A DNA stretch of 36,560 nucleotides from Desulfococcaceae bacterium HSG8. Its GTDB lineage: Bacteria; Desulfobacterota; Desulfobacteria; Desulfobacterales; 4be13. The notes below the pieces were generated by a model that did not search any database, was not told the origin of the DNA, and saw nothing but the letters and a program-made list of their open reading frames with translations. The stretch lies in contig JAUCGG010000030.1 in the NCBI GenBank assembly GCA_030378015.1, positions 1 through 36,560 on the forward strand, read 5' to 3'. Position numbers and translations under genes: made by a program. Positions 23,852-32,139 of the stretch are shown here, piece by piece; position 1 is the first letter of the stretch, and each line of letters begins with the position of its first letter.

Positions 23852-24059
23852 TCAGTAGATCGAAAAGTCACCGTTTAAGCCTGTGAACAGTGGATTCCGG
23901 GTTAAAATTAAAAAACATCCGTTTTTTAATTTTCCCCGGAATGACACTTTAAGATACTGTCATTCCGGAAGATACTGTCATTCCGGGGAAAATCGGAAAA
24001 CGGATGTTTTCCGATTTTAACCCGGAATCCACTGGTTGCAAAAGTTTTCGATCTACTGA
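23852..24059. mobile_element. MITE-like element B5
   Basis: A 208-bp family B copy with ends TCAGTAGATCGAAAA and TTTTCGATCTACTGA, carrying an extra 16-bp repeat in its loop. CCC flanks both sides (23849-23851 and 24060-24062). Confidence 0.8.
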
Positions 24060-24104
24060 CCCTTTAATATAAACGGCCATGACCTGCCGCTCACAACGAA
24101 GCAT

Positions 24105-24330
24105 GAAAGTCTTCGGAGTGCCAAACTTGCAGTTTGGCAGGAGTGTGTATGCACTTAGGTGATTTCCAGAAAAAAATATACCAAGAGCAGTTTGTAGTTC
24201 CGCCTTCATGCGGCATAACACCGCCTGAAGGCGGAACTACAAACCTTGATCTGGTATGTTTTTTATTGGAAATCACCTTATACTTACGCAATGCCAAACT
24301 GTAAATTTGGCACTCCGTTGTTACGGACTT
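24105..24330. repeat. Inverted repeat (GGAGTGCCAAACTTGCAGTTTGGCA type) carrying MITE C3
   Basis: GGAGTGCCAAACTTGCAGTT on the left and GCCAAACTGTAAATTTGGCACTCC-like sequence on the right are diverged inverted partners, and MITE C3 lies between them. Confidence 0.5.
24158..24277. mobile_element. MITE-like element C3
   Basis: A 120-bp copy nearly identical to C2, flanked by TTA on both sides (24155-24157 and 24278-24280). Confidence 0.85.
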
Positions 24331-24373
24331 TCATATAAACGGCACAAGGAACCATCTTTTATGAAATATGCCA

Positions 24374-24419
24374 AATTTTAAAACGGATGTTTTTTAATTT
24401 TAACCCGGAATCCGCTGTT
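24374..24419. repeat. Fragment of a family B element
   Basis: Only the AACGGATGTTTTTTAATTTT and TAACCCGGAATCCGCTG blocks of the right inner half remain; no terminal repeat. Confidence 0.6.
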
Positions 24420-24700
24420 TACTCTTCTGAATCCATACCTTTTTATATTGTGATATATATCATTGCATATTTTTCCCTGATATGATAATTATATCTGAGT
24501 GCTCCGGCTTTTATACCGTTCCTGATATCAGATATGCCGGGAGACAGTAACAAAAGTATTTCATGATCAGAATTTTGGCATCTTTCATAAAAGATGAAAG
24601 TAGTTTACACTTTTTCCTGCTGATAATATAACAAACCTATGGCAACAGCTCCCGGCTATCTGACGCCTGCAAGGAGCGGCATAATAATAAAGAAGGTATT
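24420..24700. other. Gene-free leader of the cyclase operon
   Basis: AT-rich sequence with an intact copy of the GGCATCTTTCATAAAAGATG repeat (24577-24622), which is the empty site for MITE C2. The GAAGG ribosome site at 24691-24695 serves the first cyclase gene. The operon promoter could not be fixed with confidence. Confidence 0.5.
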
Positions 24701-26473
24701 ATGAAACGACTGGTTAAAAAAGTAAAGATCGGCACAAAGATTTTCGGTCTTGCCATGAGCATGCTGATTCTGCTCACCGCGTTAAGCTATCTGACCTATA
24801 CTCGCACTGTAAAGGTGACAAATGAGCTTATCAAGGTGACTGATTACCTTGTGCCATTCGAAAATTTAATCACGCTTATTGACACTCATACGCTGGAGCA
24901 GGAAATCCATCTTGGACGGATCTGGCGATTATATGAAACCGAGCTGGCAGATACGGAGCATCTGCATCGTGAAGAGAAAGCTTTTGAGGAACGGGGGCGT
25001 ATGGTGGATCTGGAGGTTGAAGCTGCTATCCGCCTGCTGAATGAAGCCGTCTATCATGTCGAATTGAAATCCGACATTATAGAATTCATCCACATTCGTT
25101 CGATTTTGGAAGATATTGAACAGGAACATCAGCAATTCCACGATCATGCCCTCAGGATTATGCAACTCCTCCGGGATAATGAGAAAGACGATGCCCATCT
25201 TCTTCAAAACGAGCTTGAACAGGAGGAACTGGATTTAGCTAATGAAATCGAAGCTGTCCTGTCAGAAATATCAGAGTTCACAAAGCATTCGGCACAAGTG
25301 ATGGAAAAGCATGAAAGAGACGTTTTAGAGTTAATCAGGATTTTGCTCCCAATCGCCATTCTGATAGGACTTTTTTGCGCCGCTATGGTGACGATCGGAC
25401 TGATGCGTCCGGTAAAAACCCTGGTCAACGGCACAAAAGCTGTTGTACAAGGCAACCTGGAAGTAAATCTCCCGATTACCTCGCGGGACGAAATCGGGGA
25501 GCTATCTGGCATTTTCAACTCAATGGTCAGGGAAATCCGGGAAAAAGAGCGCATTAAAGCAACATTCGGGCAATATGTGGACCCTCGCATTGTTGACTCC
25601 CTGCTCCATACATCAGGCTCGGATATTGACCGGGTCGAGAAAAAAATCATGACTGTTTTTTTCTCTGATGTGGCTGACTTCAGTGCCATCAGCGAGCTCC
25701 TGACCCCGGGAGGACTGGTCAGTCTGATCAACCAGTATCTGACCTTGGCAACTGAACCCATCACCCGCTACAGCGGGGTCATTGATCAGTTTATCGGCGA
25801 TGCGGTAGTCGCTTTCTGGGGGCCTCCTTTTGCCAGCGCAGAAGATCATGCCCGGTTAGCCTGTGAGGCTGCTTTAGAGCAGTTTATCCAACTTGAAAAA
25901 TTGCGAAGACGCATGCCAGACCTGATGGGGTTTCAAAAAGGACTGCCGGAAGTCAATATTCGAATAGGGCTGGCGACAGGAGAATTAATCGTAGGAAATA
26001 TCGGATCCGAACAATTGCAGTCCTATACGGTGCTGGGAAATACGAAAAACGTGGCGGAAGAATTGGAAAGTGCAAACAAAATATACGGAACCCGGATTCT
26101 GATCACGGAAGCCACAAAAGATCTCGCGGCCCGTGCGATTGAAACCCGGTACATTGATCGCTTACATTTGGCGGGCTTCTCCCAACCCGTTCAGATATTT
26201 GAATTGCTGAGTTGCAAAGGCGAACTGGAATCGGACGCTGCGGAAATGCGAGACATCTTCGAAGAAGGATTGCGCCTGTATCGGAAGCAGGAGTGGGGAC
26301 TTGCACAGACCCGGTTCGAAAGCTGCCTGAAGCTGACAACCCATGACAAGGCGGCTGCGTTGTATCTGACAAGAATCCGGTTCTTCAAAGAAAATCCCCC
26401 GGGAGATGACTGGGACGGGGTTTGGCGTTCTTCACGCACGTATGACCCCGCAAAGCGGAGAACAAAACAATGA
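24701..26473 (+). CDS. HAMP/class III nucleotidyl cyclase, C1-like partner (metal half)
   Basis: A membrane sensor with a cytoplasmic class III cyclase domain. Transmembrane segments lie at about 15-33 and 212-236, with a helical periplasmic region between them; a HAMP domain (about 237-285) and a linker lead to the catalytic domain (about 315-500). Both metal aspartates are present, Asp323 in FFSDVADF and Asp367 in FIGDAVVAFWG, but the purine-contact Lys is Gln363, and in LGNTKNVAEELE the transition-state Arg is Glu454 (Asn450 and Thr443 are kept). Alone it should be poorly active or inactive. The C-terminal 90 residues are TPR-like and end in ENPPGDDWDGVW. The stop overlaps the next gene by 4 bp. 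The pair is discussed under findings. Product (cAMP or cGMP) is unproven; Thr443 suggests class IIIb adenylyl type. Confidence 0.93.
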   Translation: MKRLVKKVKIGTKIFGLAMSMLILLTALSYLTYTRTVKVTNELIKVTDYLVPFENLITLIDTHTLEQEIHLGRIWRLYETELADTEHLHREEKAFEERGRMVDLEVEAAIRLLNEAVYHVELKSDIIEFIHIRSILEDIEQEHQQFHDHALRIMQLLRDNEKDDAHLLQNELEQEELDLANEIEAVLSEISEFTKHSAQVMEKHERDVLELIRILLPIAILIGLFCAAMVTIGLMRPVKTLVNGTKAVVQGNLEVNLPITSRDEIGELSGIFNSMVREIREKERIKATFGQYVDPRIVDSLLHTSGSDIDRVEKKIMTVFFSDVADFSAISELLTPGGLVSLINQYLTLATEPITRYSGVIDQFIGDAVVAFWGPPFASAEDHARLACEAALEQFIQLEKLRRRMPDLMGFQKGLPEVNIRIGLATGELIVGNIGSEQLQSYTVLGNTKNVAEELESANKIYGTRILITEATKDLAARAIETRYIDRLHLAGFSQPVQIFELLSCKGELESDAAEMRDIFEEGLRLYRKQEWGLAQTRFESCLKLTTHDKAAALYLTRIRFFKENPPGDDWDGVWRSSRTYDPAKRRTKQ

Positions 26474-28311
26474 GTAAAAAAGGACGAAAGATTTCTCTTG
26501 GAATAAAAATTTTCAGTCTCGCTCTCAGCATGCTGGTATTGCTGATTGTGGTCGCATATTTTTCACACGAGCGCCTGAGCAGGGCCAATGAAAGGGTTGC
26601 TGATTTAACGAGATATCTGATCCCGATAACAGACATCATCAATATTGTTGATGTGCATGTCCTGGAGCAGGAAATTCATCTTGAACACATCATGAGACTG
26701 TATGAAATTGAGCCATTAGACAAGGAACATCTTGCGCGTGAGTCTGAACAGTTTGAGGATCGCGGAACCAAAGTTGATGAAGAACTCCTCAAAGCGATTC
26801 AACTCGCCCGGGATGCCATTCAACATGCGAAGGAGACGGAAGATCGGGGAATATTTGCTCGCTCAGAGCCTTTCATGGAGAGCGGAACCAAAGTTGATGA
26901 AGAACTCCTCAAAGCGATTCAACATACGAACAAGACGGAAGGTCTGGAAATATTTGCTCGCTTAGAGCCTTTCATGGAACAGATCGGGCAAAAACATCGA
27001 AAGTTTCATGCGCATGCTCTCAAGGTCATTGAATTGCTGGAAACACAGAAGAAAGAAGAGGCTCACCGGTTAGAGGAACAATTAGAAACAGAAGAAGACC
27101 GTTTTGACCATGAAGTGAAAAAGTTACGTCTCGATTTGCAGCAATACACCCAGGAAGCGGCACACATCACCCGGCAACAGCAGCAACAGGTACTCCGTCT
27201 CAATCTCATTATGACAATTCTCGGAACGGTGCTGGGCATTTTATGGGCGTTTCTCCTGACAATCGGACTGGTTCGCCCGGTTGGTAAACTGATGAATGCT
27301 ATGAGAGAAGTCGGGCATGGCAATCTGGACATTCAGGTTGACGTGATATCCGGAGATGAAATCGGTTTCCTGGCAGATTCGTTCAGCAGCATGGTGGATG
27401 AGCTTGTGCTCAAAGAAAAGATCAAAGGTACGTTCGGTAAGTACGTGGATCCCAGGGTGGTGGAAAGTCTGATCAATAAGCCAGGGGGGCCGGAAACCGG
27501 TGGAAAAAAACAGTTTATGACCGTCTTGTTTGCTGATATAGAAAAGTTCGACACCATAGCGAAAAAACTTACGCCTGAGGATCTGGTGCATTTTATTAAC
27601 CAATATCTGACACTGATGTCCGAACCGATCTCTGCTCATACAGGAGTTTTGGACAAATTTATCGGAACGACGGTGATGGCGTTCTGGGGGCTGCCCTTTA
27701 CGACTGAAGCAGATCATGCCCGAATGGCGTGTGAGGCGGCGTTAGATCAGCTTGCACAATTAGGCAGCATCCGTCGTCTGGCTGCCGGCATCACCCGTGC
27801 CACCGAGCCTGTTGCCGCACTTAATCTTCGAATCGGCATTACCACTGGCCACCTTGTCGTTGGCAATATGGGATCAGAACAATCCAAATCCTACACTGTG
27901 CTGGGTGATACCGTGAATACGGCGTCACGATTGAAAGGCGCGTGTAAACAATACGGCACACATATTATGGTCACCGAAAGTACGCAGGCCATGATTCGGG
28001 AGGTGATTGAAACGCGGGAGATTGACCTGATTCAAGTCATCGGCAAAGAAGAACCGGTGCGAGTGTTTGAATTGCTGGGGCGCAAAGGAGAACTTGATCA
28101 GATTACATGTGAGTTACGTGATAACTTTGAACAAGGAGTTAGTGCTTATCGCAGCCAGGCATGGGATCAGGCATTACACTATTTTGAAGACTGTGTAAAA
28201 CTCAATCCCGATGATACACCGGGCGCATTGTTTATCGAACGGATCCGAACCTTGCGAGAGAACCCGCCCGGAGATGACTGGGATGGTACTTGGCGTTTGA
28301 CTAAAAAATAA
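26470..28311 (+). CDS. HAMP/class III nucleotidyl cyclase, C2-like partner (catalytic half)
   Basis: A paralogue of the upstream protein with the same layout: membrane segments near 14-34 and 251-275, HAMP, class III cyclase domain (about 348-545) and TPR-like tail ending in ENPPGDDWDGTW. It keeps the purine-contact Lys396, Thr476, Asn483 and the transition-state Arg487 (LGDTVNTASRLK), and the first metal Asp356 (FADIEKF), but the second metal Asp is Thr400 (DKFIGTTVMAFWG). It starts within the ATGA overlap with the first gene, so the two are translationally coupled. The sensor contains an internal duplication of about 40 residues (GTKVDEELLKAIQ repeated; 26762-26802 and 26882-26922 are identical in DNA). 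The likely partner is the preceding protein. Confidence 0.93.
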   Translation: MSKKGRKISLGIKIFSLALSMLVLLIVVAYFSHERLSRANERVADLTRYLIPITDIINIVDVHVLEQEIHLEHIMRLYEIEPLDKEHLARESEQFEDRGTKVDEELLKAIQLARDAIQHAKETEDRGIFARSEPFMESGTKVDEELLKAIQHTNKTEGLEIFARLEPFMEQIGQKHRKFHAHALKVIELLETQKKEEAHRLEEQLETEEDRFDHEVKKLRLDLQQYTQEAAHITRQQQQQVLRLNLIMTILGTVLGILWAFLLTIGLVRPVGKLMNAMREVGHGNLDIQVDVISGDEIGFLADSFSSMVDELVLKEKIKGTFGKYVDPRVVESLINKPGGPETGGKKQFMTVLFADIEKFDTIAKKLTPEDLVHFINQYLTLMSEPISAHTGVLDKFIGTTVMAFWGLPFTTEADHARMACEAALDQLAQLGSIRRLAAGITRATEPVAALNLRIGITTGHLVVGNMGSEQSKSYTVLGDTVNTASRLKGACKQYGTHIMVTESTQAMIREVIETREIDLIQVIGKEEPVRVFELLGRKGELDQITCELRDNFEQGVSAYRSQAWDQALHYFEDCVKLNPDDTPGALFIERIRTLRENPPGDDWDGTWRLTKK

Positions 28312-28386
28312 ATAGTGCCTACTGACTATTGGGTGAATTCCCAAAGTGCCTCCAATTCTACCGGAGCGTTATGACTTCGGAAATCA

Positions 28387-28443
28387 AAACCTCGGAGGTC
28401 TGATGATCAACCGGAACATTTTCAGCAAAGACCTCCGAGGTTT
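28387..28443. repeat. Family F palindrome, single copy
   Basis: AAAACCTCGGAGGTCT and AGACCTCCGAGGTTT-type arms enclose about 27 bp. The gap 28312-28559 otherwise holds a short tandem CACGTTT run (28507-28530) next to the cyuA ribosome site. Confidence 0.75.
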
Positions 28444-28559
28444 CCGGAATCTCAGCAGGCCCGGTAATCATCAAAACCCTCGGTGAAGGGCATTGACATC
28501 ACGCATCACGTTTCACGTTTCACGTTTCACGCATAGCGCATCACATACAGGAGAACAAC

Positions 28560-29840
28560 ATGAATATTTTTAAAGAAGTCCTGAAAAACGAAGTATTCCC
28601 CGCACTGGGATGTACCGAGCCAATTGCGGTGGCATACGCCTGTTCCATTGCCGCTAAAGAGACCGGGGATGAGATTGAAGAGATAAACATAGTGGTTGAT
28701 CCCGGGGTTTATAAAAACGGTCTGGCTGTGAACGTCCCGAATACCGGTGGAGAGAAGGGGAACCTGATTGCAGGCGTTCTCGGCGCATTGATCAGACGCC
28801 CTGATCTGAAGATGGAAATTTTAAAAGACACCGACCATGGAATGATAACCCGTGCAAAAGAACTGATTCAGGCAAAAAAGGCAAAGATTTCTTATGATGA
28901 ATCAAAGACGGATTTATATATCGGGGTTTCCGTCAGAACCAGGGTTGATTCTGTCAGGGCAGTGATAGAGGGAGGGCATACGAATCTGATTCTTCTTGAA
29001 AAAAACAGCAGACTGATTTTTCAGAAAAAGACAGGTAAAGATAGCTCCCCGGTTCAGGAATACAAATCTGTTTTAAAGAACATGAAAATATCTGACCTGA
29101 TTGATCTGGCCGAGAATATCGACAGCGAGGATTACAATTACCTCAGACACGGGATTGAGATGAATACGAAGATTTCGGAAGCCGGGCAGAAAATGAAAAA
29201 AGTCGGTTACTATCTCTCTGATCTGATGACCAAAGGATATCTCATGGATGATGTCTTCTCCTCATGCAAAATCATGGCGGCCTCGGCTTCGGACGCCCGA
29301 ATGGCAGGACTCAATTTCCCGGTAATGTCCAGCGGCGGAAGCGGCAACCAGGGAATCGTTGCGATTCTTGTTCCCTATAATGTGGGAAAGGCATTTGAAA
29401 TTGAAGAAGAAAAAATCTTGAAAAGTATCGCCCTGTCCCATCTGATCAACAGCTATATCAAATGCTTTACCGGCGACCTGTCCCCTCTTTGCGGATGTGC
29501 CATTGCCGCGGGTGTGGGAGCATCTGCAGCGATTGTCTATCAGCAGAAAGGAAGGGACATGAAGAAGATCACCCTGGCTGTCAACAATCTCATCAGTGAC
29601 TTGGGAGGAATGCTTTGTGACGGAGCCAAAGCGGGGTGCGCTTTAAAGGTAGTCAGTTCCACAGATTCTGCAATCCGCTCGGCTTATATGGCGATAAATG
29701 ATCATGGGATTAGCGAGGTGGAAGGGTTTGTCGGAAAGACAGCCGAGGAGACCATTTATCATTTAAGTAAAATCAGTGAAATCGGTATGGCAAAAGTAGA
29801 TGACATCATGCTGGGGATCATGAAGGAGAAGAATCTGTGA
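28560..29840 (+). CDS. cyuA: L-cysteine desulfidase, UPF0597 family
   Basis: An iron-sulfur enzyme of the CyuA/YhaM family that breaks L-cysteine into pyruvate, ammonia and sulfide; some members act on L-serine. The signature start FPALGCTEPIAVAYA includes the conserved Cys18. Further conserved parts are SSGGSGNQGI, KCFTGDLSPLCGCAIAAGVG and GGMLCDGAKAGCALK, which supply the cluster cysteines. Length 426 is usual. An ACAGGAGAACAAC ribosome site precedes the ATG. There is no adjacent cysteine transporter (cyuP) or regulator in the window. In a sulfur-reducing organism it would feed sulfide or detoxify cysteine; the exact role is inference. Confidence 0.93.
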   Translation: MNIFKEVLKNEVFPALGCTEPIAVAYACSIAAKETGDEIEEINIVVDPGVYKNGLAVNVPNTGGEKGNLIAGVLGALIRRPDLKMEILKDTDHGMITRAKELIQAKKAKISYDESKTDLYIGVSVRTRVDSVRAVIEGGHTNLILLEKNSRLIFQKKTGKDSSPVQEYKSVLKNMKISDLIDLAENIDSEDYNYLRHGIEMNTKISEAGQKMKKVGYYLSDLMTKGYLMDDVFSSCKIMAASASDARMAGLNFPVMSSGGSGNQGIVAILVPYNVGKAFEIEEEKILKSIALSHLINSYIKCFTGDLSPLCGCAIAAGVGASAAIVYQQKGRDMKKITLAVNNLISDLGGMLCDGAKAGCALKVVSSTDSAIRSAYMAINDHGISEVEGFVGKTAEETIYHLSKISEIGMAKVDDIMLGIMKEKNL

Positions 29841-29894
29841 TCTGATTTACGATTGGATTGACATAAATCGTAAATCTAAATCGTAAATCGCATA

Positions 29895-30761
29895 TCATCC
29901 TAGGAGCATCTTCTCAAGCCGGGCGATTTTATCTTCCAGCTTTTCTTTCATGCCTGGCTGTCCCAGGCAATTGCTTAAAACAAAGTAGGCTGTATCCAGG
30001 ACATCCCCGGATCTGGGGTTCGGAGGGAGAGTATTAATTCGGAGATAGCGATCCAGTGTACGTGTCCTGTAGGTTCCTCCGCTGTCAAGAGATGCTGTCC
30101 ATATTTTACTCTCCTCTGCCAGTTCTATTTTGGTTTTCTGAGTCGCCTGTTTCCAGTAACGCAGCGAAAGCGTCAGGACTTCCACAAGAAGCTCGCGAAC
30201 CCGGACTTCCCGAAGTTCGTCTTCTGCCTGTTTCCGCCCCTCGGTTTCCTTTTCCAATGCTTCTTCAAGCTGAACGCGAAGTTTTGAGAGTTCCTTATTG
30301 GCGTTCTCAAGCTGTTCCTGCTTCTCTCTAAGCCTTGCGTTCGCGGCCTCAAGCCGCTCCTGTTTTTCACGAACATCCAAGATTAATCCGAGTTTTTCCA
30401 TACCTTTCTGAATGGCCATATCCAGTTCATCCACCCCCACCGGCTTCCTGAGATAATTGATCGCCCCTAGTTTCATTGCTTCCACCGCGGTTTCTATTCC
30501 TCCGTGTCCGGTCATCACGATGCACTGAAGATCCGGACAAAGTTCTATGGCCCGCCGGATAAGTTCGATGCCGTCCATGCCGGGCATACGGATATCCGCG
30601 AGAAGAATGTCAACAGGCTCGCCAGTGCTGAGGATATCCAGGGCTTCCGCACCGGATGAGGCTGTATGAACCGTATAAGAAAGATTTTCAAGCTGCCATT
30701 TTACAAATTCTGTAAAATCAGGTTCATCATCTGCAAGGAGAAGTTTTCCTTTTGAATTCAT
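29895..30761 (-). CDS. Orphan response regulator with a coiled coil and an unassigned C-terminal domain
   Basis: Residues 1-125 are a standard receiver domain: acidic pocket Asp11, Asp12, phosphoacceptor Asp56 (ADIRMPG), Thr84 (MTGHGG) and Lys106 (LRKPVG). Residues 125-195 form a coiled coil (KEKQERLEAANARLREKQEQ and ENANKELSKLRVQLEEALEKE). The last 95 residues hold a helix (LLVEVLTLSLRYWKQATQKTK) and a conserved-looking segment (WTASLDSGGTYRTRTLDRYL, then a PPNPRSGDVLDTAYFVL stretch). This end matches no HTH, GGDEF or HD-GYP output I know. No histidine kinase is near. It faces cyuA convergently. The start ATG has only a weak GGGATAT ribosome site. Phosphorylation could change coiled-coil dimerisation and so the C-terminal part; this is inference. 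Confidence 0.9.
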   Translation of the reverse strand: MNSKGKLLLADDEPDFTEFVKWQLENLSYTVHTASSGAEALDILSTGEPVDILLADIRMPGMDGIELIRRAIELCPDLQCIVMTGHGGIETAVEAMKLGAINYLRKPVGVDELDMAIQKGMEKLGLILDVREKQERLEAANARLREKQEQLENANKELSKLRVQLEEALEKETEGRKQAEDELREVRVRELLVEVLTLSLRYWKQATQKTKIELAEESKIWTASLDSGGTYRTRTLDRYLRINTLPPNPRSGDVLDTAYFVLSNCLGQPGMKEKLEDKIARLEKMLLG

Positions 30762-30784
30762 AAAGATATCCCTATAAATTATAG

Positions 30785-30895
30785 TCAGCAGATGGAAAAT
30801 GCCCTGAACCGCTCCCGGCGGATTGACAAATCCGCCGGAAATGCTTGGGATTTGTCAATCCCAAGCGAGCATTTAAGGCACTTTCCAACTGCTGA
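30785..30895. mobile_element. MITE-like element H2
   Basis: A 111-bp copy of family H with ends TCAGCAGATGGAAAATG and CAACTGCTGA. No clean target duplication is seen (TAG left, CAC right). Confidence 0.7.
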
Positions 30896-30909
30896 CACTA
30901 TCTTTCAAA

Positions 30910-30987
30910 AGGAGTGCAAAAATAGAGCGAAACGGTTTTTTGCAGTTTGCGGCGCAAAAAACTGCTTCGCTCTATTTTTGCACTCCT
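30910..30987. repeat. 78-bp hairpin with 22-bp arms
   Basis: GGAGTGCAAAAATAGAGCGA (30911-30930) and its exact inverse (30967-30986) enclose a second inverted pair GGTTTTTTGC and GCAAAAAACT. Lies 15 bp after MITE H2. Confidence 0.7.
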
Positions 30988-31185
30988 GCCCAAAATCCCT
31001 ATCGAACGCCTGCTGCTCCATACAAGGCCCGGAAATGTGATTAACCGCAGCATTAGGACGCTCCCAGTTTCCGCTGCACTCCAGTTTCCGTCAGAGCCAA
31101 AATTCCAGGTATAATCCGTTGCCTGCGCCTGTAACGGAAACAGTCAGAACTACTGAAATTATTATTGTATTTAATGTAAGATGGT

Positions 31186-31290
31186 CTTGATCTTCCTTCG
31201 GGCCACATGGCTCGGTTCGGATTGACAAATCCGAGCCATGTCCGCCGGGTTTGTCAATCCGGCGGGAACACGGCCGAAACGAAGATCAAG
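31186..31290. repeat. 105-bp inverted repeat with nested GGATTGACAAATCC hairpins
   Basis: Outer arms CTTGATCTTCCTTCGGGCC and GGCCGAAACGAAGATCAAG surround two hairpins, GGCTCGGTTCGGATTGACAA... and GCCGGGTTTGTCAATCCGGC. The core also occurs in families A and H and at 36176-36235. Confidence 0.6.
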
Positions 31291-31451
31291 GCGATAAAAC
31301 TACGATCATTATCCATATCCAGATTACACTCAAATACACAGATATCTCACATAAAAAATTAATTCATCGGTGTATGGGGTGTAATTAAAATGACGGGTAT
31401 ATGATCAGCGGACTTCAAAGCTTGCTTTTGTAAGTGTTATCATGCGGCTTA

Positions 31452-31515
31452 TAGTTCGTAGTTCCGCCTTTAGGCGGCAGGGCGTGAACCGCCTAAAGGC
31501 GGAACTACGAACTTA
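31452..31515. repeat. GTTCCGCCTTTAGGCGG hairpin
   Basis: Arms GTTCGTAGTTCCGCCTTTAG and CTAAAGGCGGAACTACGAAC form a long stem. It is related to the inner palindrome of the family C MITEs but lacks their GGTGATTTCC ends. Confidence 0.65.
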
Positions 31516-31647
31516 AAAGAGGGGGCGAATCGGAGGGTACAAAGCAAGCTTTGAAGTACTGATGATCGTTGACAGTTTGCCGGAGTATTGCTTTGAATCC
31601 GGTTATGAGACTCCGCCCTGCGGGTGCAATTAAAAGTGTTAGGTCAG

Positions 31648-31765
31648 TCCTCGTTCCCAAACTCCGTTTGGGAACGCGATTGCCCGCAACACTCCGGTTT
31701 TGCATGAAATGTCCTGCAAACAGAGTTTGCCTGCAAGTGTGTTCCCAAACGGAGTTTGGGAACGA
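31648..31765. repeat. CTCGTTCCCAAACTCCG palindromic element
   Basis: Short hairpin CCCAAACTCCGTTTGGGAAC at the left and its inverse GTTCCCAAACGGAGTTTGGG at the right, with CTCGTTCC and GGAACGAG at the outer ends. Confidence 0.6.
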
Positions 31766-32008
31766 GGCTGAAGGGTGAGTACCTAACGGGCGTATTTACA
31801 AGTCAGGGGAGTGATTTTCAGTCCCGGAGGGACGACTGAAAAATAGCCCGGCAATTCATTGCCGCCCTGCAAGGCCGGGGCAGAGCCTGGGAACGAGAAT
31901 TTCCTACTTTCGGGGAATGCGCCCACACAAGACCTGCGAGGTTTTCAAAACCTCGGATGCCGGAAAACTTTTGTCCGGGCATCCTTCATTTGTCAGTTTA
32001 CACTTTCC

Positions 32009-32060
32009 TGTAAAACGATTTTTCAAATCGTTCAGAACGACTTGAAAAGTCGTTCCGCAG
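32009..32060. repeat. Palindromic repeat family E, copy 4 (diverged)
   Basis: CTGTAAAACGATTTTTCAAA and TTGAAAAGTCGTTCCGCAG arms; about 80 percent like copies 1-3 by eye. Confidence 0.55.
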
Positions 32061-32103
32061 TCAGAAAAAGTGTAAACTACTTTCAACTTTTATGAAAGAT
32101 GCC
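32058..32103 (-). repeat. Intact host repeat for MITE C (empty site)
   Basis: Read on the minus strand it begins GGCATCTTTCATAAAAGTTG and continues through the uninterrupted AGTTTACACTTTTT junction where C2 sits at 22083-22208. Confidence 0.7.
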
Positions 32104-32139
32104 GAGTATTTGATTAAAAGAAGCCCATGTATTTCCGAT

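Larger units (their letters stand above)
30762..32139. other. Gene-free, repeat-filled region
   Basis: About 1.4 kb without a supportable gene. In order it holds MITE H2, a 78-bp hairpin, an unassigned 200-bp stretch, an inverted repeat with GGATTGACAAATCC hairpins (31186-31290), AT-rich sequence, a GTTCCGCCTTTAGGCGG hairpin (31452-31515), CTCGTTCCCAAACTCCG palindromes, fragments of the PAS-region element and of family F, palindrome E copy 4 and an intact copy of the MITE C host repeat. Confidence 0.6.
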
